Positions 32,746 through 42,905 of a stretch of DNA of 64,000 nucleotides are shown here, in pieces (within the stretch, counting starts at the first letter, position 1; the number at the start of each line of letters is the position of its first letter). The translations under genes were made by a program, and so were the position numbers. Source of the stretch: Phaeodactylum tricornutum CCAP 1055/1 (taxonomy: Eukaryota; Bacillariophyta; Bacillariophyceae; Surirellales; Neidiaceae); assembly GCF_000150955.2 (NCBI RefSeq), contig NC_011672.1, positions 124,001-188,000 of the forward strand, in the 5' to 3' direction. A model generated the notes under the pieces. It was not told where the DNA came from and made no database searches. It saw only the letters and a program-made list of their open reading frames with translations.

Positions 32746-33354
32746 CGCCTTGTCAGTCTCGACGTCGCAATAATTGTACCACACTTGTCAACTCACAGCT
32801 ATAGTTCTGATTGTCGAGGAAGCGCGAAGCATCGCAAAGAAATCAATTTTACAGTTTACCGTTAGTGACTATAACATCTTGAGCCGGTTTTTTGGCGTGA
32901 CACATTATTTCAAACAAGCTTGGATTGGACAATGCTCATGCTTAACTTTAAGTATAGTAGTGTCATAGTATGAGGCAAATGCAGGTAGCGACATACATTC
33001 TTCGTCAAATTTACAGTTACGCTGGACCGAAAATTAGGTAGGTCACAGTCAATGTAATTTAAATGATTACCTTTCTCTCTAGAGAGCAATTACCGAATGT
33101 AAAAGGTTGTGAACTTTTCTAATATTGGTACGACCAAATCTCAGGGAAAGGGCAAGAACTTCAGGCGATTACGGTCTGCAAAGGCAGCTTGTTCTCTTCT
33201 AGTGCCAACTATTTGAAGCCCACTGCTCAAAGTCCATCAGACACTTAGGTTTTGAACACCAAGCTATACACGACTCCGATTCACCCCTACTCTGTGCTCT
33301 TTGCATTTGTCAATGATTGAAGTTCCACGTAGGAGAGACAACTGCTGTAACGTT
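32746..33354. promoter_or_regulatory. Upstream region of the BFN gene with repeated ACAGT motifs
   Basis: About 610 bp between the BFN gene start and the 3' end of the GT92-like gene. It holds TTTACAGTTTAC (32848), TTTACAGTTA (33010-33019) and TCACAGTCA (33043-33051). No gene was seen. Confidence 0.45.
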
Positions 33355-34934
33355 TCATTTGACCGAAGAGACGACGGATTTGGACACATTGAAACGTGTG
33401 TGAAGACGCTGAAGGAAATCACGATCCTTCTTGGGAAGATCGTCCATAAGCTGACCAATTTCAACATCCCATTTCGAATCTTCATCGTTGGTGACATTCA
33501 AAATGGCCAGAACGCCAGCATCTTTCAAGAGCAACGAAGCTCGATCCTCTCCCATGGCTGCTACAAAACCGCTGATCCATGGTCGGATTTGGTCAGTAGT
33601 CCCACCCTCGGTTCGAAATGCTCGAAGCTCCCACACATGTCTACTTCTCCTGGCTCCTTTTCGGGCGTCGTCTCGGTACGAGCTGAGGCCAGAAGAATTG
33701 TGTTGAACATGGGTGAGAACCAATCACATAAAAGCAACGGCAATATCGGCATGGTCTAGGACACGTGATACGTTTCCCGCTTTGCTGTGATACAAACGCG
33801 CTTCACTTACTATAGATTCCAGTCGCCCAAATAGTGATGAATGGTAAGGAATGTGTGACCGGCCCTTGGCTTGGGACACGCATCGCTGACGACCCTGTGA
33901 ATGTCAAACTTCGTTGTTTCTTTAACCGTAATCTTTGACACGTCCACTATTGACTTGGGATAGCCGTCCGTCCCCCCTTCAGTGCGATACCTCCACCGCA
34001 GTGTTTCCAGCTGGTCTGCGTTTACGACAGATGGAACAAGCTTGCTCACTTCTTCGGGATGGCTCGGCGCGGCCGAAAAATGCCGTCGGGGGATCAGGAC
34101 GCAATTCCTTCTCCAACCGAACGGAACTGGATCTCGTTTCTGCACCTCTTGGATCATCTGCAATACGCTACCTGGTTTGGCCATTCGTTCTTCGGCATTC
34201 GTTACCAAGCGTTCGTCGATGGTCATGTACTCGTCCACATCGTAAAAAGCCGTCCATGTACGGTGTCGACGCTTCAAGTGATTGGTGCATTGTCTGTAGA
34301 AGAATCGCTGTCGGTCTCTGTGTGCATCTGTCTTTTGGGCAACCGATCCCTTGATTGCAATGTCGTCGTCGACAACATAGCCGTAGTCGGCGTCGTTCCA
34401 GACAGTAATGTTCATGTAGGGAGTCCACCTCCTCAGAGAGTCCCAGGGACTCGTCTTACTCCGACGATCGACGGCAACGACAACTTCGCGAAGGTTCAAT
34501 GCGTAGTAGTGGTACGCCATCCATTCCACAAGACGAGGGTTATCGTCCATGAAGAGAATACAGGCCGAGAACGTGCTGTCTGTGGCCTGCTGTGCCATCG
34601 GATCCGAAAACGATTCATCGCCCGGGTCAACGGCGGAAGAAATCCGGCTTTGCGTGTTGCACAAACTAGTCTCGGTAGTTTTTGTGCTGTGGTTTTCAGC
34701 CGGCGCAGCAACGGCTAATGTCGACAGATTCCGACGCTGCGATGGCGCCATTGGCCCTTGCGTTGGTTCCTTCCGTAGCAGTACACGCGTTTCCCCGCTT
34801 CCGTCGTAGTCCATCGTGGGCATTCTCGTACTCGTAAGAATAACACGGCCCGAAATGGCAATCATCGAAGCAGCCAGTGCTAGTAATGTAGCTGGCGTTT
34901 TTCCTTGACGATACTTTCTTGACTTGACTTTCAT
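33355..34934 (-). CDS. GT92-like glycosyltransferase, type II membrane protein
   Basis: Exon 1 is 33811-34934 (ATG at 34934), the intron 33683-33810 (128 bp, donor GTAAGTG, acceptor CCTCAG) and exon 2 33355-33682. The phase-2 join restores HHYLGDWNLYSYRDDARKG, a motif seen near the end of DUF23/GT92-type transferases in algae. The protein has 483 residues: a short basic cytosolic end (MKVKSRKYRQGK), a signal anchor (residues about 13-33) and a luminal domain. Catalytic-domain features are CILFMDDNPRLVEWMAYHYYALN at its start, VVVAVDRRSKTSPWD, and WTAFYDVDEYMTID, whose DVDEY is the likely metal/sugar-nucleotide site. Probably Golgi-located, acting on protein or polysaccharide glycans; acceptor unknown. 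A further open frame upstream to 35294 has no support as coding. The next gene on this strand also codes for a type II carbohydrate-active protein. Confidence 0.8.
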
Positions 34935-35737
34935 GATCGTGACGTGCCAATGGCCCAAAGGAAAAGTGCCGAGCCTTCCGGTCCGCACCGAAGCAGCTCC
35001 AAATTCGAACGAGTTTACTGTAAACAAACAACACCGCAGTGTACCCCGGTAAAATATAAGGAGGTTGGCAATAAGATGCGGCGCGGTTCTGGGCGGGTAC
35101 GAGGTATGCTTGTTCAACGAGAAATGGGTTGAAGCAAACACCGAATGATGGGAGTCGCCAACGAGACGGATTCGTGAAGAAAAACCCTCTGACCTTCCCT
35201 TGCCCCACCGGGGATCGGGACCGTTGTGGGAAACTGACCTGGTAGAAAAACTGTTGTCTCCAACGGCTATCGTAATGTTTAACGAAAGTGGCATGGTAGG
35301 CAGGAAATGACCTGATTCCTTATTGATAAGAGAAGTGTAAATATATTGAAAAGCTCATGTCGCGGAAATGGAATAGTACTATGACACTTTTTCCAATATG
35401 GAATCGGTACAAAATAATTTCGCAGCGTACTTCCATAACGAAATCCGTTGTGTGACCAGCGAGAGGTATGACAGGAAGTCACAATTTTCGAAAAAATCTC
35501 ACTAGCTCACCCATCCATCCATTGGAGTTGGCCGATCCATCCCACCGGGTCATCTTCCGTCACCAAGGTCTGCTAGCTTTTATTCGGATCAGTCAGGTTG
35601 TGGGCGTCACTCTAAGAAATAACTCTAAGTAGATCAAAAACATCGTAAAGGCTGTCACACTGGTTCGTTTTGTAGAATTATCCGATTGTTGCTTCCATGG
35701 CGTAACCTGTTGGTTTCCACAAGGAGATGCTTCACAT
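34935..35737. other. Intergenic region
   Basis: About 800 bp between the GT92-like gene start and the end of the next minus-strand gene. A TTTACTGTAAAC palindrome-like motif lies near 35020. The minus frame stays open up to 35294 but lacks protein-like character. Confidence 0.45.
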
Positions 35738-37633
35738 TCAGTACTTTGCTTCGAGTTCTGATGGAGCAAAGAGCATTTTCTGCACGTCATCTTTAGCAAT
35801 GACAACCAATCGGGGTGCGCAGTCGTTGACACCGTATGACACAATAAGCTTGCTGTCATCATCTGCTTTTTCCACCATGCCACTAACAAAGTGAATGCGG
35901 GGGCAGTTTTGTGTGTTACCAATCCACAAATTTTCCTGATTCAGATTCGCGTAGGGATTTCCTCCCGCTTCGTCGGGAGCGGAGCGTCCAAAACAGAAAT
36001 TTCCGGTCCGAGCCACCACCCGGTACGGAGCCTTGGCTTCCATGGCATAGAACGCCGAAAAGTACGAGTTGAACGGCACGTTCGCGTCCGGGAGACCTCG
36101 CTGTTTGTATCGGCTTTTGCTGTGCGAAATACCCAAAAGTAGAGGCGAGCCGTGGGGATCCGGATTTTCCATTGCTACACAACACGCACTGCCTCGCTGG
36201 AAGGTGAGTGCGGGTGCGTACACCCCGTGTTTCACGTAGTGCAGTTCGTCCATCGTGGCAAAGGAGGGTAACGGGAGGGCGGCGACGTTCGTCTGCACGT
36301 AGTGCGGCAATGTCTTGTTGCGAAAGGGAGCGCTGCAGTCCACGGCCGCGTCCAGCATCTCTTTGTCCCCCATGGACATGAGTTCAATCATGGTACGATT
36401 GTCGGAGTCGACAAAGTACACCAGATTTTTCCCCAATCGGCGGGCTTCGTCATCGCGGCTACAAAATATACGATTCCGCACGTAAAGAGTCATATTTGAT
36501 TCGCCCATCATTGCTGGTACTCGGAGGATTTCCTCTCCGCTGCCATTTGGGGGGACGACATAAATTTGCACCAAGTTCGAGTACGAACCGATGAAAATTT
36601 GATCGTGCAAAATAAAAAGACGAGGATCTTCAAAATGCGGCATCGTCACGCGCACATCCAACATTGTTTCTTGCACGATATTGAGATTGGAGTCCAAAAA
36701 AGCGAGACCCAAGTATTGGCGAGGTTTCTTTTTGGGCAAGATCTTGGATGCCATAACCTCTAAAGTCTCTGGTTCCACAATACACGCGTGCATGTTACTT
36801 ATCCGGTAGGCCGCCAGATAAACCGGCTGCTTGGATGCTGAGCTCCCGGAGACTTCAATCGAGGGACGTTGCGATTCCGGAAGTTTGACGATTGATGGAT
36901 TGAATTCAAAAAGAAACACTCTTTTGCCGTCTTCCATTTCCGAAAAGTACTCGGATAGATTTTGCAGCCGGTCCGCTGGTACTCGATTTGTTTCAGGAAT
37001 AGACTTTAAAAAGTGAGTTTGAGCATACTCAATTTGGGGAGCAACATCGTCAGGGCGCCAGTATCGTTTCTCGTGTTCTAGACAAGAGCTCGGATCGCAG
37101 CGCCCACACATTTCATTTGCCCGTGCAAGCTCCCTTCCGGCCTCTATCATACTGTAGCTTTTCTTTGCCCGCTGACTCGCAAGTATTTTTCCGCAGGGCC
37201 GTTGGCGGGTGCCGGAGTCAGCAAGGTAACAACCTGTACATACGCTGTGCTTTACGAACGATGGTGTTGATGAATTCCTTTGTACAGTAGGAGCCCTGGG
37301 TATCTCTACGCGACTCCCAGCAATTTCGGTGGATATTGTTTTAGTCCAAGGGTAGGGCGTCGAGCTAGACTTGTCAATCCGAGGTGGCATTTCGGCTCTA
37401 CTTTGAGAGCTCCCATTGCCGACTTTGGGAAAGACAGAACTGGGCGCTCGCGGAATAAAACCCAAAATAACATGATCATTATCAAGGATTTCGCCGGTGC
37501 CCATCAGAGCACATGTCGAGGCGAAAACAAAAGTGATGGAAAGCAGCACGACGATGGTGGCAAACAGGAGAATCCGGATGGTCGAACGTCGACTAAGAAG
37601 TCCAACTTGTAACGTGCCTTTTTCAACCGCCAT
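35738..37633 (-). CDS. Type II membrane protein with GH130/GH43-like beta-propeller features
   Basis: Protein of 631 residues from the ATG at 37633. A basic N-terminal end is followed by one hydrophobic anchor (residues about 22-42, IRILLFATIVVLLSITFVF), so the rest is probably luminal in ER or Golgi. The luminal part has repeated blade-like strands with FNPSIVKLPESQ, HFEDPRLFILHDQIFIGSYS and near the end IHFVSGMVEKADDDSKLIVSYGVND. This resembles five-bladed propeller proteins such as GH130 phosphorylases and beta-mannosyltransferases (DPRLF; LIVSYG..D). I do not assign catalytic residues. Cysteines in the first third (CTGCYLADSG, CGRCDPSSC) suggest disulphides. Same strand and same predicted compartment as the GT92-like gene. 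Divergent from the HEI10-like gene. Confidence 0.55.
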   Translation of the reverse strand: MAVEKGTLQVGLLSRRSTIRILLFATIVVLLSITFVFASTCALMGTGEILDNDHVILGFIPRAPSSVFPKVGNGSSQSRAEMPPRIDKSSSTPYPWTKTISTEIAGSRVEIPRAPTVQRNSSTPSFVKHSVCTGCYLADSGTRQRPCGKILASQRAKKSYSMIEAGRELARANEMCGRCDPSSCLEHEKRYWRPDDVAPQIEYAQTHFLKSIPETNRVPADRLQNLSEYFSEMEDGKRVFLFEFNPSIVKLPESQRPSIEVSGSSASKQPVYLAAYRISNMHACIVEPETLEVMASKILPKKKPRQYLGLAFLDSNLNIVQETMLDVRVTMPHFEDPRLFILHDQIFIGSYSNLVQIYVVPPNGSGEEILRVPAMMGESNMTLYVRNRIFCSRDDEARRLGKNLVYFVDSDNRTMIELMSMGDKEMLDAAVDCSAPFRNKTLPHYVQTNVAALPLPSFATMDELHYVKHGVYAPALTFQRGSACCVAMENPDPHGSPLLLGISHSKSRYKQRGLPDANVPFNSYFSAFYAMEAKAPYRVVARTGNFCFGRSAPDEAGGNPYANLNQENLWIGNTQNCPRIHFVSGMVEKADDDSKLIVSYGVNDCAPRLVVIAKDDVQKMLFAPSELEAKY

Positions 37634-38032
37634 GACTGAACCTGTCAATCAAGCCTTACAGCGAGCGTTTTTTACTTCAAGACTTTTGGTTTGCGTTGAG
37701 AGAATCGATGATTTCGGCATTTTCCTGAAAATGTGTTTGACTGTGAGGCGGAAAGTTCACCCACAGTCAGAAATAAACGCCCTCCAGTCTTTTATCTTGT
37801 TGTGTTTTGTTAGTCACTGCTTATAGAAGCCGTTCCAGAATGACCTGAGAAAAAGCTTACTCGGCGCGAACCCTACCTCTAATATATCTGTTGTCTCCGA
37901 AATTTTGAAAGAAAAGTTTACAGTTAAAGTTTCCAATTTAAGTTTTGGATGCAAAGTACGGTGGATACCAGGAGAAATGCATGATATATCCTTGACCTCG
38001 TCCTTCACAAAAAATCGTTCATAGCCAGCATC
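37634..38032. promoter_or_regulatory. Divergent promoter with paired ACAGT motifs
   Basis: A 399-bp interval between two divergent start codons. TGACTGTGA lies at 37738-37746, about 105 bp from the minus-strand ATG, and TTTACAGTTA at 37917-37926, about 110 bp from the plus-strand ATG, so each gene has one motif at a similar distance. CCCACAGTCAG near 37759 is a third partial copy. Confidence 0.5.
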
Positions 38033-39346
38033 ATGACGAGCCGTCTTGTGAGCCGTAACGGAAGCGTCTCTTCCTCCTCGCACAATCGAGCTTCCTCTAG
38101 CCTTTGCTGCAATCGCTGTCGCAAGAGCTTGACAACAACGGTCTTCGTATGCACTTGTGACTGTGTTTTCTGTGAAGGTACGCTTGTCCATGCCTCCTTT
38201 TTGTCGGTCGTCGAGTTTTTCTGTTGTTTGGCGTCCCCGTCAATTGTGTTCTTCCGCGGAGAGTGAACCAAGTCCACATGCAGCGACTTTTCTAACACGT
38301 TGCGTTCCGTTCCGTTCCTTCTTTTAGAATGCACATATGATCACTTCAATAGTAGCTCCAGCTGCCCCAACTGTCGCAAGACCTTGGGAGCTGACGACTT
38401 TATGGAGCTTTGCGTGGCGGATCCATCGTCCGCAACACAAGAAACTACAAAGAATACCTTTCAAAACATCCTTACCAAGTTTTCCGGTGGGTCCAAGAAC
38501 CTTAGTCATCAAGAAATGTGCTCTCGCTTGCTCAAGAACCTCGACAATGATCGTCGAGCGGTGCGCTTCCTCTTGAAGCAGTTCGTGTTTGACTGCACGA
38601 ATCAAGAATCCAAAACGGGTAGCATGGGTCGTGCCTTTGAACAGCTGAAGCAGGAATTTACCCAGCTCAAGCAGCAGTCTAGTAGTCAGCGGATTCAGTA
38701 TGAACAGACGGTTGCCGACTTACAGCATAGGGTCCAAGCTCTCACAGGCACCGTGCAAGAGCAGCAAAAGAAACTGGAAGGAAAAGAAAACCAGATCGCA
38801 CAATTTCGTCAACTTTACGCTACCGACGGTATGTCACGATTGCCGTCATCTTCTCATTCAACGGGGAGTGGTAAGCGCGGTCGGAGTTCGGAGCATGCTC
38901 TCTCAAGTAGTCAAGGGCTTCGAAACACAGAGCAGCAGCCTCTTATGCACAATTTTGCTATGCAAAAGCAAGCGCGCGAACGTGTCAAAGAACAAGAGCG
39001 GCGCACACGTGCTCCTCCTTTTGCAAGCACAGCTGCTCCTGAATCCCTTATTACTCCTATTCAGCTTCCGCACCGTCCCTACTCATCTATGTCGGCCTTG
39101 GGACCGCCGTCGACTCCTCGAATCCGCGATCTCTCGAGTTCTTCTGGATACGTTTTTACCAGTAGTCGCGGAGGTAGCGGTAATGGACACCACGACGCCA
39201 GCCAACGTCACCGATCCTCGATGTCGCCATCGAACGCCTTCGTCTATAACAAGAGCGGTGCTAGTAGTCAGTACCGACCTAGAAGTGGCAGTCAGCAAGA
39301 GTACTCTCGCCATGGAACCGGTGGTGTCTTCCCTATACGTCGATGA
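38033..39346 (+). CDS. HEI10/CCNB1IP1-like RING protein (meiotic crossover E3-like)
   Basis: Exon 1 is 38033-38177 and exon 2 38328-39346, with a 150-bp intron (donor GTACGC, acceptor CTTTTAG). The phase-1 join creates CVFCEECTYDHF and completes the RING; the protein has 387 residues. RING cysteines: C26-x2-C29-x12-C42-x-C44-x2-C47-x2-C50-x10-C61-x2-C64. The position usually filled by His is Cys (C44). A coiled coil follows (about 145-215; YEQTVADLQHRVQALTG and EQQKKLEGKENQIAQFRQLY), then a Ser/Arg-rich tail with TPRIRDLSSSS. The order RING, coiled coil, basic Ser-rich tail, and the LEGKENQ...FRQLY pattern, fit the HEI10/Zip3/RNF212 group, SUMO or ubiquitin E3-like proteins that set meiotic crossovers. 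Assignment within the group is uncertain. Confidence 0.7.
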
Positions 39347-39534
39347 AGGTGTCCCGTTGACTCACTGTGGGACGCTTCAGCAGGAAGTCGGGGGGTTTGG
39401 TAGTCTAGCTACGGTGCCCTTTCTGGATTCCGTCTAAGCATGATGTATTACATTTTAACGCAAACGTTTACAAATTACATGACTGTAGTAGTCCATACCT
39501 TCGTTTGGGAAAGGTCGAGATCTAACTACAGCTT

Positions 39535-41439
39535 CTATTCCATCCCCTCAAAGTCCCCCAACATATTTGTTTCGGCCAACTCCAGAGCCAACAAACTTTC
39601 CGAAATATCGGACATGACGCTACCAGCTTCCACCGATGGCAATGATTCCATTCCTGCGTTGGACGCCACGCTCATACTCGCAATCGATACACCACTCGAA
39701 GATACTCGTGGCTGGTGTAGTTGGTGGGGGTGGTAGGTTCCCGAAGTTCCCATGCGATTGGTCGATTTACTGCTCGTAGTGTCTTTGCTAGAACTACCGG
39801 TCGAGGCCCCGCCACCACCCACGCGTCCTTCCGACGTAGGCAATAGCGATTCGAAGTGCTGCTGAACCTGATCTTGTTGCAAAGCGGCCGAATAGGCCGC
39901 TAAACTCATACCCGAAACGTGGGAAGCACTATCCCGAATGCCACCACCCGTCAATGAGTTTTCCGCCCAACTCATGCTGTCCGAAGCGAGCAGGTCCGAC
40001 GCCGAATGCAGCGGCTGATTGAGCGAATTTCCCAAACCAGTCGAATCGCGAAATTTCGAAACATCCGTACCGGTGCTGGCCGCACGCTGCGCGGCCCACT
40101 GCTGCCGCATGGCCAGCAGTTGCGACGTCCGCAAGGCTTCGTGTGACGCGTGAGTGTTGCCGGTCCCGTGTCCCGTAGCGGTACCGGACGATAAGGCGCT
40201 AATTGGGTCGGTCAAGGCAGAAATGCCCGACATGCCGGATATATTCGTGGGTCCCGAAAGTCCCGAGATCATGCTGCTGCCACCGGAGTCGGCGGGATGG
40301 AAAGTACGCCCAAAGGCAACGTCCGAGTCTTGGACAATAGCGGCAGTTGCAGCCGAAGAAGCGGCCGTCTTGGGCATCATTCCACGCAAACCTAGATTCA
40401 ATCGATTTTGCGAGTTAGGACCACTGGTGACCAGCGCCGGTGGTGGCATGATCTGTCGAGGATATTGCGAGGCGGCGGAATCAAGTGCCTGAACAGCAAT
40501 TGGTCGATGGGGATCATTCCTCGTGCTGTTCCCGTTCGAGAGTGTTTGTTGTGGCCGAGGCGGGCTCACCCCGGCCCTGGCACCTCCTCGAACCGGCACG
40601 GTACTACCGGGACTGTGAGTCGTGGCCGTCCTGGTATTTTCGGCCTGGGCTATGCCCACGGCAGTATGGCCGGTACCGTTAGTCGTTGAGACGGTGACGG
40701 GAGCCTTTTCCTCAGTTTCCTCCAGAACTTCTCGTACTTCGGGAGCGTCTTCCCGCAAGGCTTGTCCCACTTTCTTGATGGCCTTGGCGTCCCCGATATC
40801 GTACCACGTTCCGTCCGCGTCCTCTTTCAGAAAGCGGCCTCCCGGATCCATGCATCGAATGGAGTGCACGACGTCGGCGGCAATGTGCGCCTTTTCCAAT
40901 TTTTTGGTATTCTTGTGCAGGTACTCGACCTTGCGGGCTAGTACGAGTTCACGAAACTGTACGTTCCCGGCATGCGCATTGATCCGTCCCCCACGGCCGC
41001 ACAAGACATCGTTGCGATTGGGTTCGTAGACTGGACCAATACCCCGGGGTGGGATTTGTATTTCCGGCCGTGGTTGCGCGGTCGATGGTTTGTTGGTTTT
41101 GAGCAAATTGGAAAGCAAGGTCCCCGCCGTTTGCCGGCGCTGGCGTTTGGAATTCTGCTTCGGACATCGTTGGAGCAGGAGGTCGTCGTGGAGAATCACG
41201 GGTGTACGGAGTGCATCGTACGGAGAATGGTCCGTGTGGAAAGGTGTTGGTTGTAGTTGGGATTGTAGTAATTGCATTTGTAATTGGGATTGTAGTTGCG
41301 ACGCGTGGAGTCGGTGTTGTTGATGGGCGTAGAGTTGTGCGTAATAATCGTCCGAAAGCGATTGGTAATTGCGTTTGTGGACGGTTGGATTCCGAGCGGA
41401 CAGATCGGGAGGATTGTTGGGATTCATGTTGACAAGCAT
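39535..41439 (-). CDS. DUF6824 domain protein (copy 3, divergent type)
   Basis: Protein of about 634 residues from the ATG at 41439 (another ATG at 41427); the open frame further upstream has no ATG. The domain (about 145-245) has the other common DUF6824 form: NDVLCGRGGRINAHAGNVQF, KKLEKAHIAADVVHSIR, GRFLKEDADGTWYDIGD and VGQALREDAPEVRE. It is clearly different from the FGRGR pair at 1-5 kb, so it belongs to another subfamily. N-terminal to the domain is a Gln/Leu-rich segment (QSQLQMQLLQSQLQ); C-terminal to it are long Ser/Thr/Gly-rich disordered regions, which together look like a transcriptional regulator (inference). It converges on the HEI10-like gene with 188 bp between stops and is divergent from the zinc-ribbon gene. 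Confidence 0.85.
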   Translation of the reverse strand: MLVNMNPNNPPDLSARNPTVHKRNYQSLSDDYYAQLYAHQQHRLHASQLQSQLQMQLLQSQLQPTPFHTDHSPYDALRTPVILHDDLLLQRCPKQNSKRQRRQTAGTLLSNLLKTNKPSTAQPRPEIQIPPRGIGPVYEPNRNDVLCGRGGRINAHAGNVQFRELVLARKVEYLHKNTKKLEKAHIAADVVHSIRCMDPGGRFLKEDADGTWYDIGDAKAIKKVGQALREDAPEVREVLEETEEKAPVTVSTTNGTGHTAVGIAQAENTRTATTHSPGSTVPVRGGARAGVSPPRPQQTLSNGNSTRNDPHRPIAVQALDSAASQYPRQIMPPPALVTSGPNSQNRLNLGLRGMMPKTAASSAATAAIVQDSDVAFGRTFHPADSGGSSMISGLSGPTNISGMSGISALTDPISALSSGTATGHGTGNTHASHEALRTSQLLAMRQQWAAQRAASTGTDVSKFRDSTGLGNSLNQPLHSASDLLASDSMSWAENSLTGGGIRDSASHVSGMSLAAYSAALQQDQVQQHFESLLPTSEGRVGGGGASTGSSSKDTTSSKSTNRMGTSGTYHPHQLHQPRVSSSGVSIASMSVASNAGMESLPSVEAGSVMSDISESLLALELAETNMLGDFEGME

Positions 41440-42905
41440 TGTGTGGCAAGATTTATAAGAGCAACAATGAAACGAAGAAGAAATTGTAATTGAAAATATG
41501 TGAGAAGAGAACAATGCCGATTTGTTTCAATGACGTTAGGGGGCCAATGGAGTACAGGTTGGACTACTTCCGGTTCGTCCCGAACCGATTCTTCGAAGGT
41601 GTGGAAGGAATTGTGGTTCTGAATTGATCGATCGTGTGTGACCTTGATCGTGTCAAAACATCAATCACAAGATACCTTACACAACGTACCATGGGAAAGT
41701 GTTTTTTCCGTTCTTCCCCCAAAAGAAAAAAAAGTGTCGGGAGGAACGTTTTCCTTTGGTGCGGGGTGTGAGATGGGGGAAGGTATCTCGACTTGTGAAA
41801 TACGGAGGCAGTGTAGGGGGATGTCTCGAACGATTCCGCCGGATGATTTTGTGTAGGCAGTTTTGCGTAGGGAGTGTTTTTGCGCGTAGACACCTTTGCA
41901 CACACACACACACACACCCTACTACTACCGGACGGTACGTCGACTCTGGCTATTGGCGTGGAAGAGGCAGACAGGCAGTCAGTCCTACCGGTTTTCGGGA
42001 AAACGTGCCGCGTATAGGTAGGTTGGTAGTATTCGCTGATGGCAGACAACTCTCTCTAGCTCTACTAGTAGTAGTAGACTCTACTACTGTTAATGCAAGG
42101 TGGGGGTGGGAACCCTCTTATCTGTCAGTAAAACATACCCGTTCCAAGCCAGGGTCAAGACATTCTTAGTGGCGTTGCCGTATCGTCTCGCACGACCGAG
42201 GAACGGTCAGGCCAGTCCCGAGATTGAAATTCCGAACGTGTGACACATCTGCGACAAATATGTTTGACAGAGAATCGCCAAGAACGGTGTGTCGGGTTTT
42301 TTTTACCAATCCCGTAGCTTACATTATACGGGTTTGGCGAACGATCGGTCGATTTACTGGTAGAATGAGTCTTGTCAAAACGCACGCCACGAGACACAAC
42401 GCACGGTATTCCGGAGAATTTCGTTCAGAGTCCACGTCCCTTTGGACAAACCCCAATTAAGTTCCTCAACCCTACCAGAATTCGAGTCGCACTGTATCGC
42501 AACACGACTTCGACGCGTACCGCGGTTTCCATGGTACGGCTTCTTTCCCCCTCTCTCTCTCTCTCAATACATCCCTCCGGTGCGCACAGTCCGCTGAACG
42601 CTGGGGAACCTCACGACAGTACCGTACACACACACTCACACATACATACACGAGTCGTTACACGAGCGTCGTGTCGATTTCTGTACGAACCCAAAAAGAT
42701 TTCTCCTGCTCGAGTCATCATCGCGTGTGTTCTCTCACGATCGCCTCTTGGTGTGCGTTTGCGTTCGTGTCTTTTTCGTGTGTGTTCCCCACTGGAACTA
42801 CGTACAGTAACGCCTCGTCGTTTGCTATTATTCACAGTCCGTTTGGTGTTTTGTTCATTTTCATTACAGTAGTGGTACCTACTTTACCTAGTGTGAGAGT
42901 GGAGG
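41440..42905. other. Divergent intergenic region
   Basis: About 1.47 kb between divergent genes. It holds an (AC)n run near 41900-41915, a TAGTAGTAGTAGA/TCTACTACT inverted pair near 42065-42090 and a (CT)n tract near 42548-42566. Open frames here are low-complexity and were not called. Confidence 0.5.

Noticed and set aside
34935-35294. Upstream extension of the GT92-like frame
   Set aside because: The extra 120 residues would precede an otherwise ideal type II signal anchor and do not look protein-like; the ATG at 34934 is preferred.
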